From NCBI RefSeq assembly GCF_023516455.1, contig NZ_JAMGBA010000002.1, positions 124,001-188,000 on the forward strand: a stretch of DNA of 64,000 nucleotides, given 5' to 3'. The notes under the pieces were generated by a model. That model saw nothing but the letters and a program-made list of their open reading frames with translations. It did not search any database and was not told the origin of the DNA. This stretch comes from Sphingomonas caseinilytica (GTDB taxonomy: Bacteria; Pseudomonadota; Alphaproteobacteria; Sphingomonadales; Sphingomonadaceae). Below are positions 52,171 to 64,000 of this stretch, piece by piece. A program made the translations under genes and the position numbers. Within the stretch, counting starts at the first letter, position 1. Every line of letters begins with the position of its first letter.

Positions 52171-53036
52171 TCGCGGCTCCAGCGAGCGAAAATCGCCGTC
52201 GGCAGGAGCAGCCCGCGTGTTTCTTCCCGCACGGCCATCTCGCCGCATTCGACCGTTCCGCCGAGATGAGCCGTCGCCTGGCAAAGCAATTCTCCGATCG
52301 CCAGCGCAGACATGCGAACGGCATAGACGGTCAGCACGAGGAAGCGGCTATTGGAATCAAGTAGTTTGCAACAGTCCGACAGCAGCGGCCCGAGATGCTC
52401 TTCCAGCCGCCAGATTTCGCCTTCGGGACCGCGGCCGAACTTCGGCGGATCGAGCAGGATCCCGTCGTAGCGCCGTCCGCGCCTCACTTCCCGAGCGGTG
52501 AATTTGGCCGCGTCATCGACAATCCATCGGATCGGCCGCTCCGCAAGGCCGGAAAGCGCGGCATTGGCGCGGCCTCCCTCGACCGATTTCTTCGACGCAT
52601 CGACGTGAACCATCCTGGCGCCGGCTTCCGACAGAAGCAGGGTGCCGACGCCGGTGTAGCCGAACAGGTTCATCACCTCCGCATCCAACGCCCGGGAACA
52701 CATCCAGTCCCACTGCGGCGCCATGTCGGGAAAGAATGCGAGATGCCGGAACGGCGTTAGGCTCCCAAGGAAGCGGACATTGCCGCGCGACAGTGGCCAG
52801 TCGCGAGGGACAGGACGGTGCTGGACCCAGCGCCCGCCGCCTTCCTCGTCCGATCCCGGCACGAAAGTCGCGTCCGGCGACCAGTCGGTGAGGCTCGGAG
52901 CCCACATCGCCTGCGGCTCAGGCCGAACGACGGTGACCGGCCCGTAGCGCTCCCATTTCCGCCCATCGCCACTGTCGATCAGGCCCCAGTCATCCCAGGG
53001 CTCGGCGACGATCGTCTTCAGTTCATCGACGCTCAT
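52167..53036 (-). CDS. SAM-dependent methyltransferase of the RlmI/RlmK-like (Methyltrans_SAM) family
   Basis: 289 residues. The Rossmann fold has VMNLFGYTGVGTLLLSEAGARMVHVDASKKSV (SAM binding), WIVDDAAKFTAREVRRGRRYDGILLDPPKFGRGPEGEIW (catalytic-type DPP), and a C-terminal strand REETRGLLLPTAIFARW. Relatives methylate cytosine in 23S rRNA; this one lacks the N-terminal PUA domain of RlmI, so the target is unsure. The start ATG 53036 overlaps the M16 stop. It is the last gene of the cytochrome oxidase biogenesis operon. Confidence 0.85.
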   Translation of the reverse strand: MSVDELKTIVAEPWDDWGLIDSGDGRKWERYGPVTVVRPEPQAMWAPSLTDWSPDATFVPGSDEEGGGRWVQHRPVPRDWPLSRGNVRFLGSLTPFRHLAFFPDMAPQWDWMCSRALDAEVMNLFGYTGVGTLLLSEAGARMVHVDASKKSVEGGRANAALSGLAERPIRWIVDDAAKFTAREVRRGRRYDGILLDPPKFGRGPEGEIWRLEEHLGPLLSDCCKLLDSNSRFLVLTVYAVRMSALAIGELLCQATAHLGGTVECGEMAVREETRGLLLPTAIFARWSRD

Positions 53037-54259
53037 GCCGCGAGGGCCAGCTTTCCGCCGATGGAGGCGATGGCGCGGGGTCCATCGAGCATCGCGCGCC
53101 CGGCGGCTCGCGCCGCGTCGACATCGACTGCGCGAAGTTCGGCCAGCATTTCATCGATGGTCATGATCCGGCCGAAAATCTCGATCGACCGCGCCATTGC
53201 GTCCGCGCGGCCCGGCGGCGTTTCCATGGCCATTAATATGCCAGCCTCGATCTGGGCGCGGGCGCGCTGCAATTCGGCATCGCTAAGGTCATTCGCCGAT
53301 CGCTCGACTACCTCCCGGGCCAGGTTCAACGCCTCGGTCGCTCGGGCTTTGTCGGCGGACAAGTTGACAGCGAACAACCCGATTTCAGCGTATCCCTGGG
53401 TCCACGCGTAGATGGAATAAGCGAGGCCGCGTTCCTCGCGCAGCTCCTGGAACAGGCGCGATGACATGCCCCCGCCTACGGCCTGGGCGAATAGAGAAAG
53501 CGCTGGCGCGGTCGAGCCTGATGCCGGCACACCCTGCCACGCCAAAGCCAGGTGAGTTTGCTCGGCCTGCCGCCGGTCGGACCGAATACCGCCGACGAAG
53601 CTTGCCGGCTCGATTGGCGGCGGGGCGGTGGATTCGAGATCGCCAAACAGTGCTTCGGCCAACATCAGCACATGGCCGGGATCGACCTTGCCGGCGGCGG
53701 AGACCACGAGCCGTTCCGGGCGATACTGCTGGTCCAGCCATTGGACGCAGTCGCTTCGGTCGAGACCCTTGATAGTCGCTTCATTGCCAAGGACCGGCCG
53801 CGCCAGCGCCTGTTTCCCGAATGCCGCTTCGAATAAATGGTCGTGGATGAGATCGTCCGGCGCATCGAGGCATTCGCCAAGCTCCGACAAGATGACCAGC
53901 TTCTCGCGCTCCAGTTCGTCCGCGTCTAGCTTCGGCGCCCTGACCAGGTCGGCAATAAGCTCCAGCGCCAAGCCGACGTCCGGGGCAAGCGTGCGGGCAT
54001 GAAAGACGGTCTGGTCCCGCGAGGTCCACGCGTTCAGCGAGCCGCCAACATCCTCGATCGCCTCGGCAATAGCGCGGGCGTCGCGAGTTCGCGTACCCTT
54101 GAACACCATATGCTCGACGAGATGTGCGAGACCGCCCTTGCCCTCAGGCTCCGACCTCGATCCGACGAACGCGTGAAGGCCGATCGCCGCCGACTGCGCG
54201 CCGGGCATATGATCGATCGCGACGGTGAGGCCATTGGCGAGGCGAGTGAGCTCAGCCAT
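53033..54259 (-). CDS. M16 family zinc metallopeptidase (insulinase/mitochondrial processing peptidase-like)
   Basis: 408 residues. The inverted zinc motif HLVEH is in GKGGLAHLVEHMVFKGT, with the distant Glu in LVILSELGECLDAPDD. The C-terminal half (LALAWQGVPASG, LFAQAVGGGMSSRLFQELREERGLAYSIYAW) is complete, with the R/Y motif. No signal peptide, so cytoplasmic. The start ATG 54259 follows AGAGG and overlaps the surf1 end by eight bases. Presence of this peptidase at the end of the oxidase operon is common in Sphingomonadales, where threonine synthase often lies between; here thrC is missing. Confidence 0.9.
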   Translation of the reverse strand: MAELTRLANGLTVAIDHMPGAQSAAIGLHAFVGSRSEPEGKGGLAHLVEHMVFKGTRTRDARAIAEAIEDVGGSLNAWTSRDQTVFHARTLAPDVGLALELIADLVRAPKLDADELEREKLVILSELGECLDAPDDLIHDHLFEAAFGKQALARPVLGNEATIKGLDRSDCVQWLDQQYRPERLVVSAAGKVDPGHVLMLAEALFGDLESTAPPPIEPASFVGGIRSDRRQAEQTHLALAWQGVPASGSTAPALSLFAQAVGGGMSSRLFQELREERGLAYSIYAWTQGYAEIGLFAVNLSADKARATEALNLAREVVERSANDLSDAELQRARAQIEAGILMAMETPPGRADAMARSIEIFGRIMTIDEMLAELRAVDVDAARAAGRAMLDGPRAIASIGGKLALAA

Positions 54260-54848
54260 TGGACGCCTCTTTCCGCCATCGCTGGCGCAATGCAAGCACG
54301 TAGATCAGCGCGGCGATTCCGGCGAACAGGAACCACTGGACGGCATAGCTGAAATGATTGTTGGGAATGGTGTCGGGCGATGGCGGCGCGCTGGCTACAA
54401 GCCCGGGACCCGGGCTGGCGGCAACAAGGCGCATCAGTCTTCGGCTATCGGGTGCGATCGTTCCGCTGACGAGACCGCCGTGCCAGCTCTTCCCGGCATT
54501 GGGATTCTTCGACCAGCCAAGCTCTACCGACATGCCCGGCCCTTCGGCCCCGGTCCGGCAATCGGCGATAACGAGATATCCAGGCTCGCCCTGTAAATTT
54601 TGACCGGCTGCGGTTCGGAACCCGACGACCTCAAGGCAATTGCCCGTTGCATATCGGAACAAGGGCAAGGGCTCCTTGGGCGGCAGGGTGGGCCAAGCGA
54701 TTGGCCGTTGTCCCGCGGCGGCGCGATAGCTTTCCAGAAGAGCAAGCTTTTGCTCGCGTCGCTCAAGCTGCCAGATTCCGAGGCCAATCATCACCGCGAC
54801 GGCAAGACCGACCAATATGGTAGGGACCAGCGGGATCTTGCGGCTCAT
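54252..54848 (-). CDS. SURF1 family cytochrome oxidase biogenesis protein
   Basis: 198 residues with two transmembrane helices, one at the start (TILVGLAVAVMIGLGIWQLERREQK, with the GxWQLxR signature) and one at the end (YAVQWFLFAGIAALIYVLALRQRW, with the NHFSYAVQWF motif). The periplasmic domain between is shortened. SURF1 helps insert heme a into subunit I. ATG 54848 overlaps the DUF983 stop. Confidence 0.92.
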   Translation of the reverse strand: MSRKIPLVPTILVGLAVAVMIGLGIWQLERREQKLALLESYRAAAGQRPIAWPTLPPKEPLPLFRYATGNCLEVVGFRTAAGQNLQGEPGYLVIADCRTGAEGPGMSVELGWSKNPNAGKSWHGGLVSGTIAPDSRRLMRLVAASPGPGLVASAPPSPDTIPNNHFSYAVQWFLFAGIAALIYVLALRQRWRKEASNG

Positions 54849-55204
54849 TTGGAAAGCCTTCCTTCGCCTGCCCGGTGCTTATGTTCCTGGTAGATCAGGG
54901 CCGCCTTGCCAAAGCGCAGCCCCCCTATGGTCAGGCCCGCACCGATCGGAAGCCAGATGAGATGCGCCCACCATGGCGGCACGATCAGCAAATCGAACAG
55001 GATCGCGCCAACGGCGACGATTGCGCCGACAATCAGGATCAGGAATGCCGCCGGTCCGTCGCCGACGTTATAAGTTGAAAAGTCGAGGCCGCAGCTGCGA
55101 CAGCTGGGCGCAAAGCTGACCGGTCCAGAGAAAAGGGTCTTTGCCCCGCAACGAGGGCAAAGACCTTCAGAGGCGGCCGCCGCCAGCGACGGCGCCTCGC
55201 TCAT
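54845..55204 (-). CDS. DUF983 family membrane protein
   Basis: 119 residues. A zinc-ribbon-like start (CPRCGAKTLFSG ... CRSCGLDF, four cysteines) is followed by two membrane helices (FLILIVGAIVAVGAILFDLLIV and AHLIWLPIGAGLTIGGL). DUF983 proteins accompany cox operons in alphaproteobacteria; function unknown. The start ATG 55204 overlaps the coxC stop. Confidence 0.88.
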   Translation of the reverse strand: MSEAPSLAAAASEGLCPRCGAKTLFSGPVSFAPSCRSCGLDFSTYNVGDGPAAFLILIVGAIVAVGAILFDLLIVPPWWAHLIWLPIGAGLTIGGLRFGKAALIYQEHKHRAGEGRLSK

Positions 55205-56058
55205 CAACCGTGCGTCGGCGCGCCCCAGCCGCCCCAAACGTAGATCGAGACGAACAGGAACAGCCACACGACGTCGACGAAGTGCCAGTACCAGGCGGCC
55301 GCTTCGAAGCCGAAATGCTGCTTCGGCGTGAAGTCGCCCTTGTACGAACGGATCAGGCAGACCGCGAGGAAGATGGTGCCGATGATGACATGGGCGCCGT
55401 GGAAGCCGGTCGCCATGAAGAAGGTGGCGCCATACATATTGCCCTTAAAGGCGAACGGTGCCTGGGCATATTCATAGGCCTGGATCGACGTGAACAGCAG
55501 GCCAAGCAGGATCGTGCACCACAGGCCGCGCTTCAGACCCTCGCGATCGCCATGGATGAGCGCGTGATGCGCCCAGGTGACCGTCGTGCCCGAACAGAGC
55601 AGGATGAAGGTGTTGAGCAGCGGGAAGCCGAACGGGTCGAGCACTTCGATTCCCTTCGGCGGCCACTGGGCCACAAGGCTTCCGTCGGTAACCAGGGTCG
55701 CGGCGCCATCGACGATTTCGAGCGGTGCTGGAAACAGCGCCGCCGAGAAGAAGGCCCAGAACCAGGCGACGAAGAACATCACTTCCGACGCGATGAAAAG
55801 GATCATTCCGTAGCGCAGGTGAAGCTGCACAACCGGGGTATGATCGCCCGCCTTGCCCTCGCGGATGACGTTGCCCCACCAGCTGAACATGGTCACCAGC
55901 ACACCAAGCAGGCCGAGCAGGAAGACGAATTTGCCGTAGGGATTGGCATGCATCCACATCACGCCGCCGCCGGTCAGCGCCAGCGCGGAAAAGGCACCGA
56001 TCAGCGGCCACTGATCGGGCGGAAGGATGTGATAGTCGTGATTCTTCGTCGCGGCCAT
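55204..56058 (-). CDS. coxC: Cytochrome c oxidase subunit III
   Basis: 284 residues (also called CtaE) with about seven membrane helices. Typical segments are [37 protein letters not shown] and [28 protein letters not shown], then [29 protein letters not shown] at the end. It supports proton uptake and stability of the aa3 oxidase. ATG 56058 follows GGGAAAG. Confidence 0.96.
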   Translation of the reverse strand: MAATKNHDYHILPPDQWPLIGAFSALALTGGGVMWMHANPYGKFVFLLGLLGVLVTMFSWWGNVIREGKAGDHTPVVQLHLRYGMILFIASEVMFFVAWFWAFFSAALFPAPLEIVDGAATLVTDGSLVAQWPPKGIEVLDPFGFPLLNTFILLCSGTTVTWAHHALIHGDREGLKRGLWCTILLGLLFTSIQAYEYAQAPFAFKGNMYGATFFMATGFHGAHVIIGTIFLAVCLIRSYKGDFTPKQHFGFEAAAWYWHFVDVVWLFLFVSIYVWGGWGAPTHG

Positions 56059-56090
56059 TTGATGCTTTCCCTAATCTCTTGAACCGGCCT

Positions 56091-56636
56091 CTAGCGGGCG
56101 CTTTGCGGATTTTCCACCGGATAAAATGTGTAGCTTAAGGTGATCTCGTCGATGTCCCTTGTGTCGGGGTCCTCGCGCAGCTTGGGATCGACGTAGAAGA
56201 CCACAGGCATTCGGACGCTTTCGCCACCCTTCAGCACCTGTTCCGTGAAGCAGAAACACTCGATCTTGCTGAAATATTGCCCTGCCTGGGTTGGCGAAAC
56301 GTTGAAGGTCGCCGTTCCAACGGTCCGCCGCGCGGTATAGTTGGTCGCCTTGTAGTAAATGGTCGTCCGGCCACCCGGATGGATGCGGACGGTCTGCTGC
56401 TCCGGCTCGAACTTCCAGGGCAGCCGCGGATCGATATTGGCGTCAAAGCGCACGCCGATCTGTCCTGCCACGGCGCCCGGCGCCGCTTCCGCCTTCATGG
56501 TCGTGCCCCCAAAGCCGGTTACCTGGCAGAAGATCCGGTAGAGCGGCACCGACGCGAAGGCGAGGCCGAGCATCCCCAGGCCGAACAGGGCAGCCCGGAC
56601 GCCGACGGTACGGTTCTTCTGGGCAAGGCTGGTCAT
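56091..56636 (-). CDS. ctaG: Cytochrome c oxidase assembly protein CtaG (Cox11)
   Basis: 181 residues: one N-terminal membrane anchor (ALFGLGMLGLAFASVPLYRIFCQVTGFGGTT) and a periplasmic copper-binding domain with FSKIECFCFTEQVL (CFCF copper motif) and MPVVFYVDP. It delivers copper to the CuB site of subunit I. ATG 56636 overlaps the stop of the small membrane protein gene. Confidence 0.95.
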   Translation of the reverse strand: MTSLAQKNRTVGVRAALFGLGMLGLAFASVPLYRIFCQVTGFGGTTMKAEAAPGAVAGQIGVRFDANIDPRLPWKFEPEQQTVRIHPGGRTTIYYKATNYTARRTVGTATFNVSPTQAGQYFSKIECFCFTEQVLKGGESVRMPVVFYVDPKLREDPDTRDIDEITLSYTFYPVENPQSAR

Positions 56637-56767
56637 TGGTTGATCGTCATCTTGGCGATGGTGATGGCGAACATCAGCACTACGAACAGCCCCAGCAGGA
56701 TGGCCGTCACCTTCGCCCGTTCACGCTGGCGCTTTCGGATGATTTCATCTTCTGGCTGAGGCGTCAT
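56633..56767 (-). CDS. 44-residue single-helix membrane protein between ctaB and ctaG
   Basis: A charged N-terminus ([15 protein letters not shown]) precedes one hydrophobic helix ([19 protein letters not shown]). Its start and stop each overlap neighbouring cox genes by four bases (ATGA at both ends), strong evidence that it is translated. Small CoxF-like proteins are known at this position in related bacteria; function unknown. Confidence 0.85.
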   Translation of the reverse strand: MTPQPEDEIIRKRQRERAKVTAILLGLFVVLMFAITIAKMTINQ

Positions 56768-57675
56768 GCAATCACCCAACGGTCAACGACTAGCGCCGCG
56801 AATAGCGCGAAAAGATAGAGAATCGAGAAAGCGAAGAGCTTCTTTTCCGGGCCCATCGCCTTGGCTTCGGTTGCCTTGTTTGCGGCAACCGCGAAGGCCA
56901 ACGTGAAAAAGACGGCGTTGAGCGCCACCGACGCGGCGCCATAGATCCAACCGGTTAGCCCTAGCGCCCAGGGCGCGATCGCGGCGGCGATCATCGGCAA
57001 GGTATAGAGCAGGATCTGGCGGCGGGTGCTTCCGATACCGGCGACGACTGGAAGCATCGGCACCCCGGCGTTGGCATAATCGGTCCGCACGAACAGCGAC
57101 AGCGCCCAGAAATGCGGCGGCGTCCATAGGAAAATGATGGCGAACAGCAGGATCGGAAGGGTCGTCACATCGCCCGTCACAGCCGCCCAGCCGATCAACG
57201 GCGGAAAGGCGCCGGCAGCGCCGCCGATCACGATGTTCTGCGCCGTCCGCCGCTTCAACCACACGGTATAGACGAGGACGTAGAATAGGATGGAGACCGC
57301 AAGGACCGCTGCTGCCAGGTGGTTCGCCGCAAGATCCATGAGGATGACCGAGAAGACGGCCAGCCCAACGCCGAAATGAAGCGCGGTCTGACGGCTCATC
57401 CGTCCCGCCGGAAGTGGCCGATTGGCGGTCCGCTTCATCTTCGCGTCGAGATCCGCTTCATACCATTGATTGAGCGCTCCCGCCGCTCCAGCACCGAGCG
57501 CGATGCACAGGACGGCCGTGAAGCCCAGCACGGGATGGACCGGGCCCGGCGCGGCCAGCAGGCCGCAGAGTCCGGTGAACACGACCAGGCTCATCACGCG
57601 CGGCTTCGTCAGCGCGAGGAGATCGCGCCAATCGGCCGGAAGGCTCTCGTCATGTTGCAAGGGGACGCTGGTCAC
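56764..57675 (-). CDS. ctaB: Protoheme IX farnesyltransferase (heme O synthase)
   Basis: 303 residues, UbiA-type membrane prenyltransferase with about nine helices. [50 protein letters not shown] (the Asp-rich prenyl-diphosphate site) and [32 protein letters not shown] are diagnostic. It adds a farnesyl group to heme b to make heme O, the precursor of heme a. First gene of the minus-strand biogenesis operon ctaB-(small)-ctaG-coxC-DUF983-surf1-M16-methyltransferase. Its promoter should lie in the 194 bases before the GAF gene. Confidence 0.96.
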   Translation of the reverse strand: MTSVPLQHDESLPADWRDLLALTKPRVMSLVVFTGLCGLLAAPGPVHPVLGFTAVLCIALGAGAAGALNQWYEADLDAKMKRTANRPLPAGRMSRQTALHFGVGLAVFSVILMDLAANHLAAAVLAVSILFYVLVYTVWLKRRTAQNIVIGGAAGAFPPLIGWAAVTGDVTTLPILLFAIIFLWTPPHFWALSLFVRTDYANAGVPMLPVVAGIGSTRRQILLYTLPMIAAAIAPWALGLTGWIYGAASVALNAVFFTLAFAVAANKATEAKAMGPEKKLFAFSILYLFALFAALVVDRWVIA

Positions 57676-57869
57676 GCCGCGCCCTATAAGCAGTCAACTC
57701 GCAACAGGAAAGGCCTGTGGAGCAAGGGCTTGGACACAAGGCTGTGACTCTGTTGCCGGCGCAGCGGCGACCGGCGTCCCCAGAAAATGCGTCAGGTTTA
57801 GCCCTACCGCAAATCCTCGATATTGAACCGTTAATTGTGCATTATAAGATGGGACAGCAGGAGAGGTGA

Positions 57870-58667
57870 ATGCCGTTCGCCCTTGAACTCCAGGATTCCC
57901 TTCGCGACCGGCACTGCCGGGTGGCGCAAGAGTTTGCCGCGGGCGACAGCCTTGAAGCGGTGCTGGATCGCCATTTGCTGGCCATCGAGGCTTCGGCCGA
58001 CACCGAACTGCTGACCTCGATCTTGCTGCTGGATGAAACCGGCACGCGGATCTTGCATGGTGCGGCGCCAAGTCTGCCGAGGACCTATTGCGCCGCGATT
58101 CACGGCGCCGAAATCGGCCCGGAAGCGGGATCATGCGGTACCGCCGCATTCACCGGGCATCCTATCTATGTGTCGGATATTGCGACGAATGTGCTGTGGG
58201 ACGACTATCGTCACCTCGCCCTGCCCCATGGCCTCAGGGCGTGTTGGTCGACTCCGATTCGAGACCCCGAGGGCATCGTCCTCGGAACGTTCGCCGTCTA
58301 CCATTTGACGCCCCGCAGCCCTACGCCGAGCGAAGTCAAATCGATCCGCATGATCACCGACCATGTCGCACAGGTGATCCTTTGGAGCCGGTCTCGTAGC
58401 TTCGAACAGCCGCTAGACCGGACTGATGGCAGTCCGCCGCATCCGAATCTTCGGTTGGTCAGCGACTACGGCGATGAGGAGACCAATGGTGAAGCGCCGC
58501 CGGACGCCGCCCGGCGTTTCCATGTCTTTGCCATCAAGCTCGAACAATATGCTGAGAGAGTCTCGTCCAGAAACTTTGCCGCCGCGCTCAAGGCTGCCGC
58601 GGCCGATTGCCGGAAGCTGGGTCAGGCGGCTTCAAATCGCGATAAGGGCACCAAGGACGGGCGCTAG
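57870..58667 (+). CDS. GAF-domain sensory protein without output domain
   Basis: 265 residues. A GAF domain spans about residues 25-175: LEAVLDRHLLAIE, TSILLLDETGTRILHGAAPSLPRTYCAAIHGAEIGPEAGSCGTAAFTGHPIYVSDIATNVLWDDYRHLALPHGLRACWSTPIR. The PEAGSCGTA and CWSTPI strings match GAF domains found in PAS/GAF kinases. After it is a helical tail of 90 residues with no kinase or DNA-binding domain. ATG 57870 follows GGAGAGG. It is divergent from ctaB. A cytoplasmic small-molecule or redox sensor role is a guess. Confidence 0.8.
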   Translation: MPFALELQDSLRDRHCRVAQEFAAGDSLEAVLDRHLLAIEASADTELLTSILLLDETGTRILHGAAPSLPRTYCAAIHGAEIGPEAGSCGTAAFTGHPIYVSDIATNVLWDDYRHLALPHGLRACWSTPIRDPEGIVLGTFAVYHLTPRSPTPSEVKSIRMITDHVAQVILWSRSRSFEQPLDRTDGSPPHPNLRLVSDYGDEETNGEAPPDAARRFHVFAIKLEQYAERVSSRNFAAALKAAAADCRKLGQAASNRDKGTKDGR

Positions 58668-58765
58668 CCATTAAACCCATGCCAGTGTGCATTCTTCTGA
58701 TGCACATTAATTAAGATGCGGATAGCTTGCGTCTGAAATGACCACCGCAACGATCGGGTGACTTG

Positions 58766-59356
58766 ATGGAAAATGAACTGTTCAAAGATCGCGGCCACGC
58801 CAATGAAGCCGCCTATTTCCGCCAGCAGGATGCGAAGCTCCTCGAAACCCTGCGGGAACGGGCCCCATTGGACCAGATCGCTGCGGCGCTCGGCGAAAAG
58901 CTGCAGGTTGAACACCCGGATTTGCTGGAGCGCGTTCGCAAGCTCGGCCTGACGGTCGACACGGCTCCGGCCCTGTTCCTGACTCCACTGGTCCAGGTCG
59001 CCTGGGTCGATGGATCGGTCAGCAACCAGGAATTCGAAGCCGTGCTTCGGCTCGCCCAGCAGCGCGGCATCGAACCGGACTCGGCGGTTGCGGGGCAGTT
59101 GGTCGCGTGGCTGCAGCAGCGCCCGTCGGACGCGGTGTTCGACGCTGGCCTCGAAGTCATCAAATATGGCTTCGCCGTCCTTCCCGAGGGCGAGCGCGAG
59201 GACCGGATCAAGAAGGTGGTCGAGGCATGCCACGAAGTCGCCTCGGCGTCGGGCGGCGGGCTGGCGAAGGTGCTTGGCCTCGGCAGCGGCGTTTCCGCGA
59301 TCGAAGCTTCGATGCTCGACACCATCAACGGAACCCTACGCGGCCCGGCCGCCTAG
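58766..59356 (+). CDS. TerB-like/helical domain protein of unknown function
   Basis: 196 residues, mostly helical. LTPLVQVAWVDGSVSNQEFEAVLRLAQQRGI is like the TerB/DjlA-type acidic helical domain; the rest includes DRIKKVVEACHEVASASGGGLAKVLGLGSGVSAIEASMLDTI. The start is ATG 58766 (TTG 58763 adjoining). No partner is evident. It is separated from the GAF gene by about 98 bases and followed by a two-way terminator before coxA. Confidence 0.7.
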   Translation: MENELFKDRGHANEAAYFRQQDAKLLETLRERAPLDQIAAALGEKLQVEHPDLLERVRKLGLTVDTAPALFLTPLVQVAWVDGSVSNQEFEAVLRLAQQRGIEPDSAVAGQLVAWLQQRPSDAVFDAGLEVIKYGFAVLPEGEREDRIKKVVEACHEVASASGGGLAKVLGLGSGVSAIEASMLDTINGTLRGPAA

Positions 59357-59382
59357 GCCTCAATCATTTCCCAATAAGAAAA

Positions 59383-59412
59383 GGGCCGGCCCTGCGATGG
59401 CAGGACCGGCCC
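59383..59412. terminator. Bidirectional terminator between TerB-like gene and coxA
   Basis: GGGCCGGCCCTGC / GCAGGACCGGCCC, a 13-bp stem with one mismatch and a GATG loop. It is flanked by AAGAAAA on the left and ATTTTCTT on the right, so it can end transcription from both directions. Confidence 0.88.
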
Positions 59413-59433
59413 ATTTTCTTGCCTGAAGGATCG

Positions 59434-62231
<2,798 letters not shown>

Positions 62232-62412
62232 CGTCACCCCGATTGATTCGGTTGCAAAGGACGGCCCGCCGGCGACCGGCAGGTCCAAAATTCGCGGCCT
62301 TATAGGCGGGACATCCCACTCTCTCAAGCGGTCGTTCCGCATCATTTCCGCCTGAGGTTGCGAGGGCGGCCCGGCAAGCCTATTTCGGGCCGCGAAACCG
62401 GAGAGGACGGGC

Positions 62413-62997
62413 GTGACCGACGAAGAGATTTTGGCGGAATTCCGCCAAGCGGATGCACTGTTGGAAGGACATTTCATACTTTCCTCCGGTCTTCGCAGCC
62501 CGCGCTACCTGCAATGCGCCCGTGTCCTAATGGACGGCGCGAGGGCCGAGCGGCTGGCTCGTGCGCTTGCCGCGAAGATTCCTGCCGAGCTCCGCGAATC
62601 CATCGACGCGGTCGTTTCCCCGGCGATGGGCGGAGTCATTATCGGCCATGAAATGGGGCGTGCTCTGGGAAAGCCGGCGATGTTCGTCGAACGGCCGGAA
62701 GGGACTTTCCACCTTCGCCGCGGATTCAGCCTTCGTCCTGGAGAACGCGTGCTGATGGTCGAGGATGTGGTGACCACCGGGCTCTCGTCGCTTGAGGCGA
62801 TTGCATCGGTCGAGGAAGCCGGCGGGAAGGTGATTGCCGAAGCCGCGCTAGTGGACAGATCGGGAGGGAGCGCCGACCTTGGCGTGCCCTTCATTCCGCT
62901 CATTCGGATCGACGTCCCCACCTATGACGCCAATGACTTGCCTGCCGAACTGGCGGCAATTCCGGCGGTGAAGCCAGGGAGCCGCGCCGCCGCATGA
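62413..62997 (+). CDS. pyrE: Orotate phosphoribosyltransferase
   Basis: 194 residues. It has the OPRT opening ([23 protein letters not shown]), [28 protein letters not shown] and the PRPP-binding [19 protein letters not shown]. It makes orotidine monophosphate in pyrimidine synthesis. The start is GTG 62413 with GGAGAGG in front. The 181 bases before it, shared with coxB, hold divergent promoters. It overlaps pdxJ by ATGA. Confidence 0.96.
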   Translation: MTDEEILAEFRQADALLEGHFILSSGLRSPRYLQCARVLMDGARAERLARALAAKIPAELRESIDAVVSPAMGGVIIGHEMGRALGKPAMFVERPEGTFHLRRGFSLRPGERVLMVEDVVTTGLSSLEAIASVEEAGGKVIAEAALVDRSGGSADLGVPFIPLIRIDVPTYDANDLPAELAAIPAVKPGSRAAA

Positions 62998-63722
62998 ACG
63001 GCCGCCTGCGCCTTGGCGTCAATATCGATCATGTCGCGACCATCAGGAACGCGCGCGGCGGTCCGCATCCCGATCCGCTTCGTGCCGCTCATGCCGCTGC
63101 ACGAGCCGGCGCCGACGGTATCACCGCTCACCTGCGCGAAGACCGGCGGCACATCACCGACGGTGACATCGATCGGCTGATGGCGGAGATCGACCTGCCG
63201 CTGAACCTGGAGATGGCGGCGACCGAGGAAATGCTGTCCATCGCCCTTCGTCACCGTCCCCACGCCGCCTGCATCGTGCCGGAGCGACGCGAAGAACGGA
63301 CCACGGAAGGCGGACTCGATGCCGCCGGCCAGTTCGACGCCTTGCAACCCTTCGTAGGGCGGCTGACGGATGCCAGCATCCGCGTCTCGCTATTCATCGA
63401 ACCCAGCGAGGCTCAGGTAGCGGCCGCTGTCCGGCTAGGAGCGCCCGTCGTCGAATTTCACACCGGCCGCTATGCTCACGTCGAAGGGGAAGAGCGCGCT
63501 GTCGAGTTGAAACGGATCGCCGATGCCGCCGCTCTCGCGACCAAGAACGGCATCGAACCTCATGCCGGCCATGGCCTTACCTATGACAATGTCGTCCCCG
63601 TCGCGGCCGTTCCGCAACTCGCCGAACTTAATATCGGCCATTTCCTGATTGGCGAGGCGATCTTCATCGGGTTGGAAGATAGTGTTCGCCGGATGCGCGG
63701 CTTGATGGACCAGGCTCGATGA
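62994..63722 (+). CDS. pdxJ: Pyridoxine 5'-phosphate synthase
   Basis: 242 residues, TIM barrel. [75 protein letters not shown] and [14 protein letters not shown] are all PdxJ motifs. It condenses 1-deoxyxylulose-5-phosphate with 3-amino-2-oxopropyl phosphate to form the vitamin B6 ring. ATG 62994 overlaps the pyrE stop and its stop overlaps acpS. Confidence 0.97.
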   Translation: MNGRLRLGVNIDHVATIRNARGGPHPDPLRAAHAAARAGADGITAHLREDRRHITDGDIDRLMAEIDLPLNLEMAATEEMLSIALRHRPHAACIVPERREERTTEGGLDAAGQFDALQPFVGRLTDASIRVSLFIEPSEAQVAAAVRLGAPVVEFHTGRYAHVEGEERAVELKRIADAAALATKNGIEPHAGHGLTYDNVVPVAAVPQLAELNIGHFLIGEAIFIGLEDSVRRMRGLMDQAR

Positions 63723-64000
63723 TTCTCGGAATCGGCTCCGACCTCTGCAACATCGAACGGATCCAGAATTCCGTGGATCGCTTCGGCGAACGATTCCTCA
63801 ACCGGGTCTTCACCGAAGTCGAGCGCGCCAAGGCAGCGCGGCGTCCGCACACCATTGCAGGCACCTTGGCGAAGCGCTTCGCCGCCAAGGAAGCTTTCTC
63901 CAAGGCGGTCGGAACCGGTTTCAAGCGCGGCGTCTATATGAAGGACATTGGCGTCGTGAACGCGCCCTCCGGCGCTCCGACGCTGCAGCTGACCGGCGGC
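63719..64000 (+). CDS. acpS: Holo-[acyl-carrier-protein] synthase, truncated at window edge
   Basis: The first 94 codons. [15 protein letters not shown] has the magnesium-binding Asp, and [30 protein letters not shown] the catalytic Lys-Glu region. The enzyme transfers phosphopantetheine to acyl carrier protein. ATG 63719 overlaps the pdxJ stop. The C-terminus is beyond the window. Confidence 0.95.
   Translation, partial: MILGIGSDLCNIERIQNSVDRFGERFLNRVFTEVERAKAARRPHTIAGTLAKRFAAKEAFSKAVGTGFKRGVYMKDIGVVNAPSGAPTLQLTGG

Overview
The window is a continuous stretch of a GC-rich alphaproteobacterial chromosome. It most likely comes from the Sphingomonadales (Sphingomonas and relatives). The reasons are two large Caulobacter/Sphingomonas-style TonB-dependent receptors, an SOS-type imuA-imuB-dnaE2 cassette with the alphaproteobacterial GAAC-N7-GAAC LexA box, an aa3 oxidase cluster (coxB, coxA, ctaB, ctaG, coxC, DUF983, surf1, M16), and dense ATGA/GTGA start-stop overlaps. 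No phage, insertion sequence, CRISPR array or rRNA was seen.

Layout. 1-266: end-truncated inositol-monophosphatase-family gene. 445-4843: a three-gene mannoside cassette (GT4 fused to a putative toroid domain, GH130, class I mannose-6-phosphate isomerase), followed by a thiolase (4867-6042). 6047-11517: the SOS mutasome dnaE2/imuB/imuA with a LexA box over the imuA ribosome binding site. 11604-22520: a pectin/oligogalacturonate utilisation locus made of a TonB receptor, PL1 lyase, secreted cupin, kdgK, kduD, kduI, LacI regulator, FAH-family enzyme and hexuronate MFS transporter. Four near-identical operators (TGACACCGGT core) sit in front of its transcription units. 22554-27291: a CGNR regulator divergent from a sarcosine-oxidase-like flavoenzyme, a LysA-type decarboxylase and an aldehyde dehydrogenase, which look like a small amine/amino-acid catabolic operon.

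27325-39597 is a type I secretion island: HlyD adaptor and ABC transporter, a LuxR-type regulator, an AT-rich control region, a 1219-aa DUF5801-type secreted protein, an HTH protein, and a small exported DUF5818 protein directly upstream of an S8 protease with P-domain and RTX repeats. 39610-50207 is a peptide or D-amino-acid scavenging cluster: two class-C-beta-lactamase-like serine hydrolases, DgcN, M19 dipeptidase, CocE/NonD peptidase-like hydrolase and a TonB receptor. Two of its promoters share a 22-bp element. 50352-50442 is tRNA-Ser(GGA).

50586-64000 is housekeeping: a zincin, ccmA-ccmB, an rRNA-type methyltransferase, the cytochrome c oxidase biogenesis operon, two plus-strand genes (GAF, TerB-like) that split that operon from coxA-coxB, and finally pyrE-pdxJ-acpS, which runs off the end.

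Starts were chosen from ribosome binding sites, start-stop overlaps and family N-termini, so several differ from the longest open frame. Function calls rest on motif recognition by eye, with no database search.
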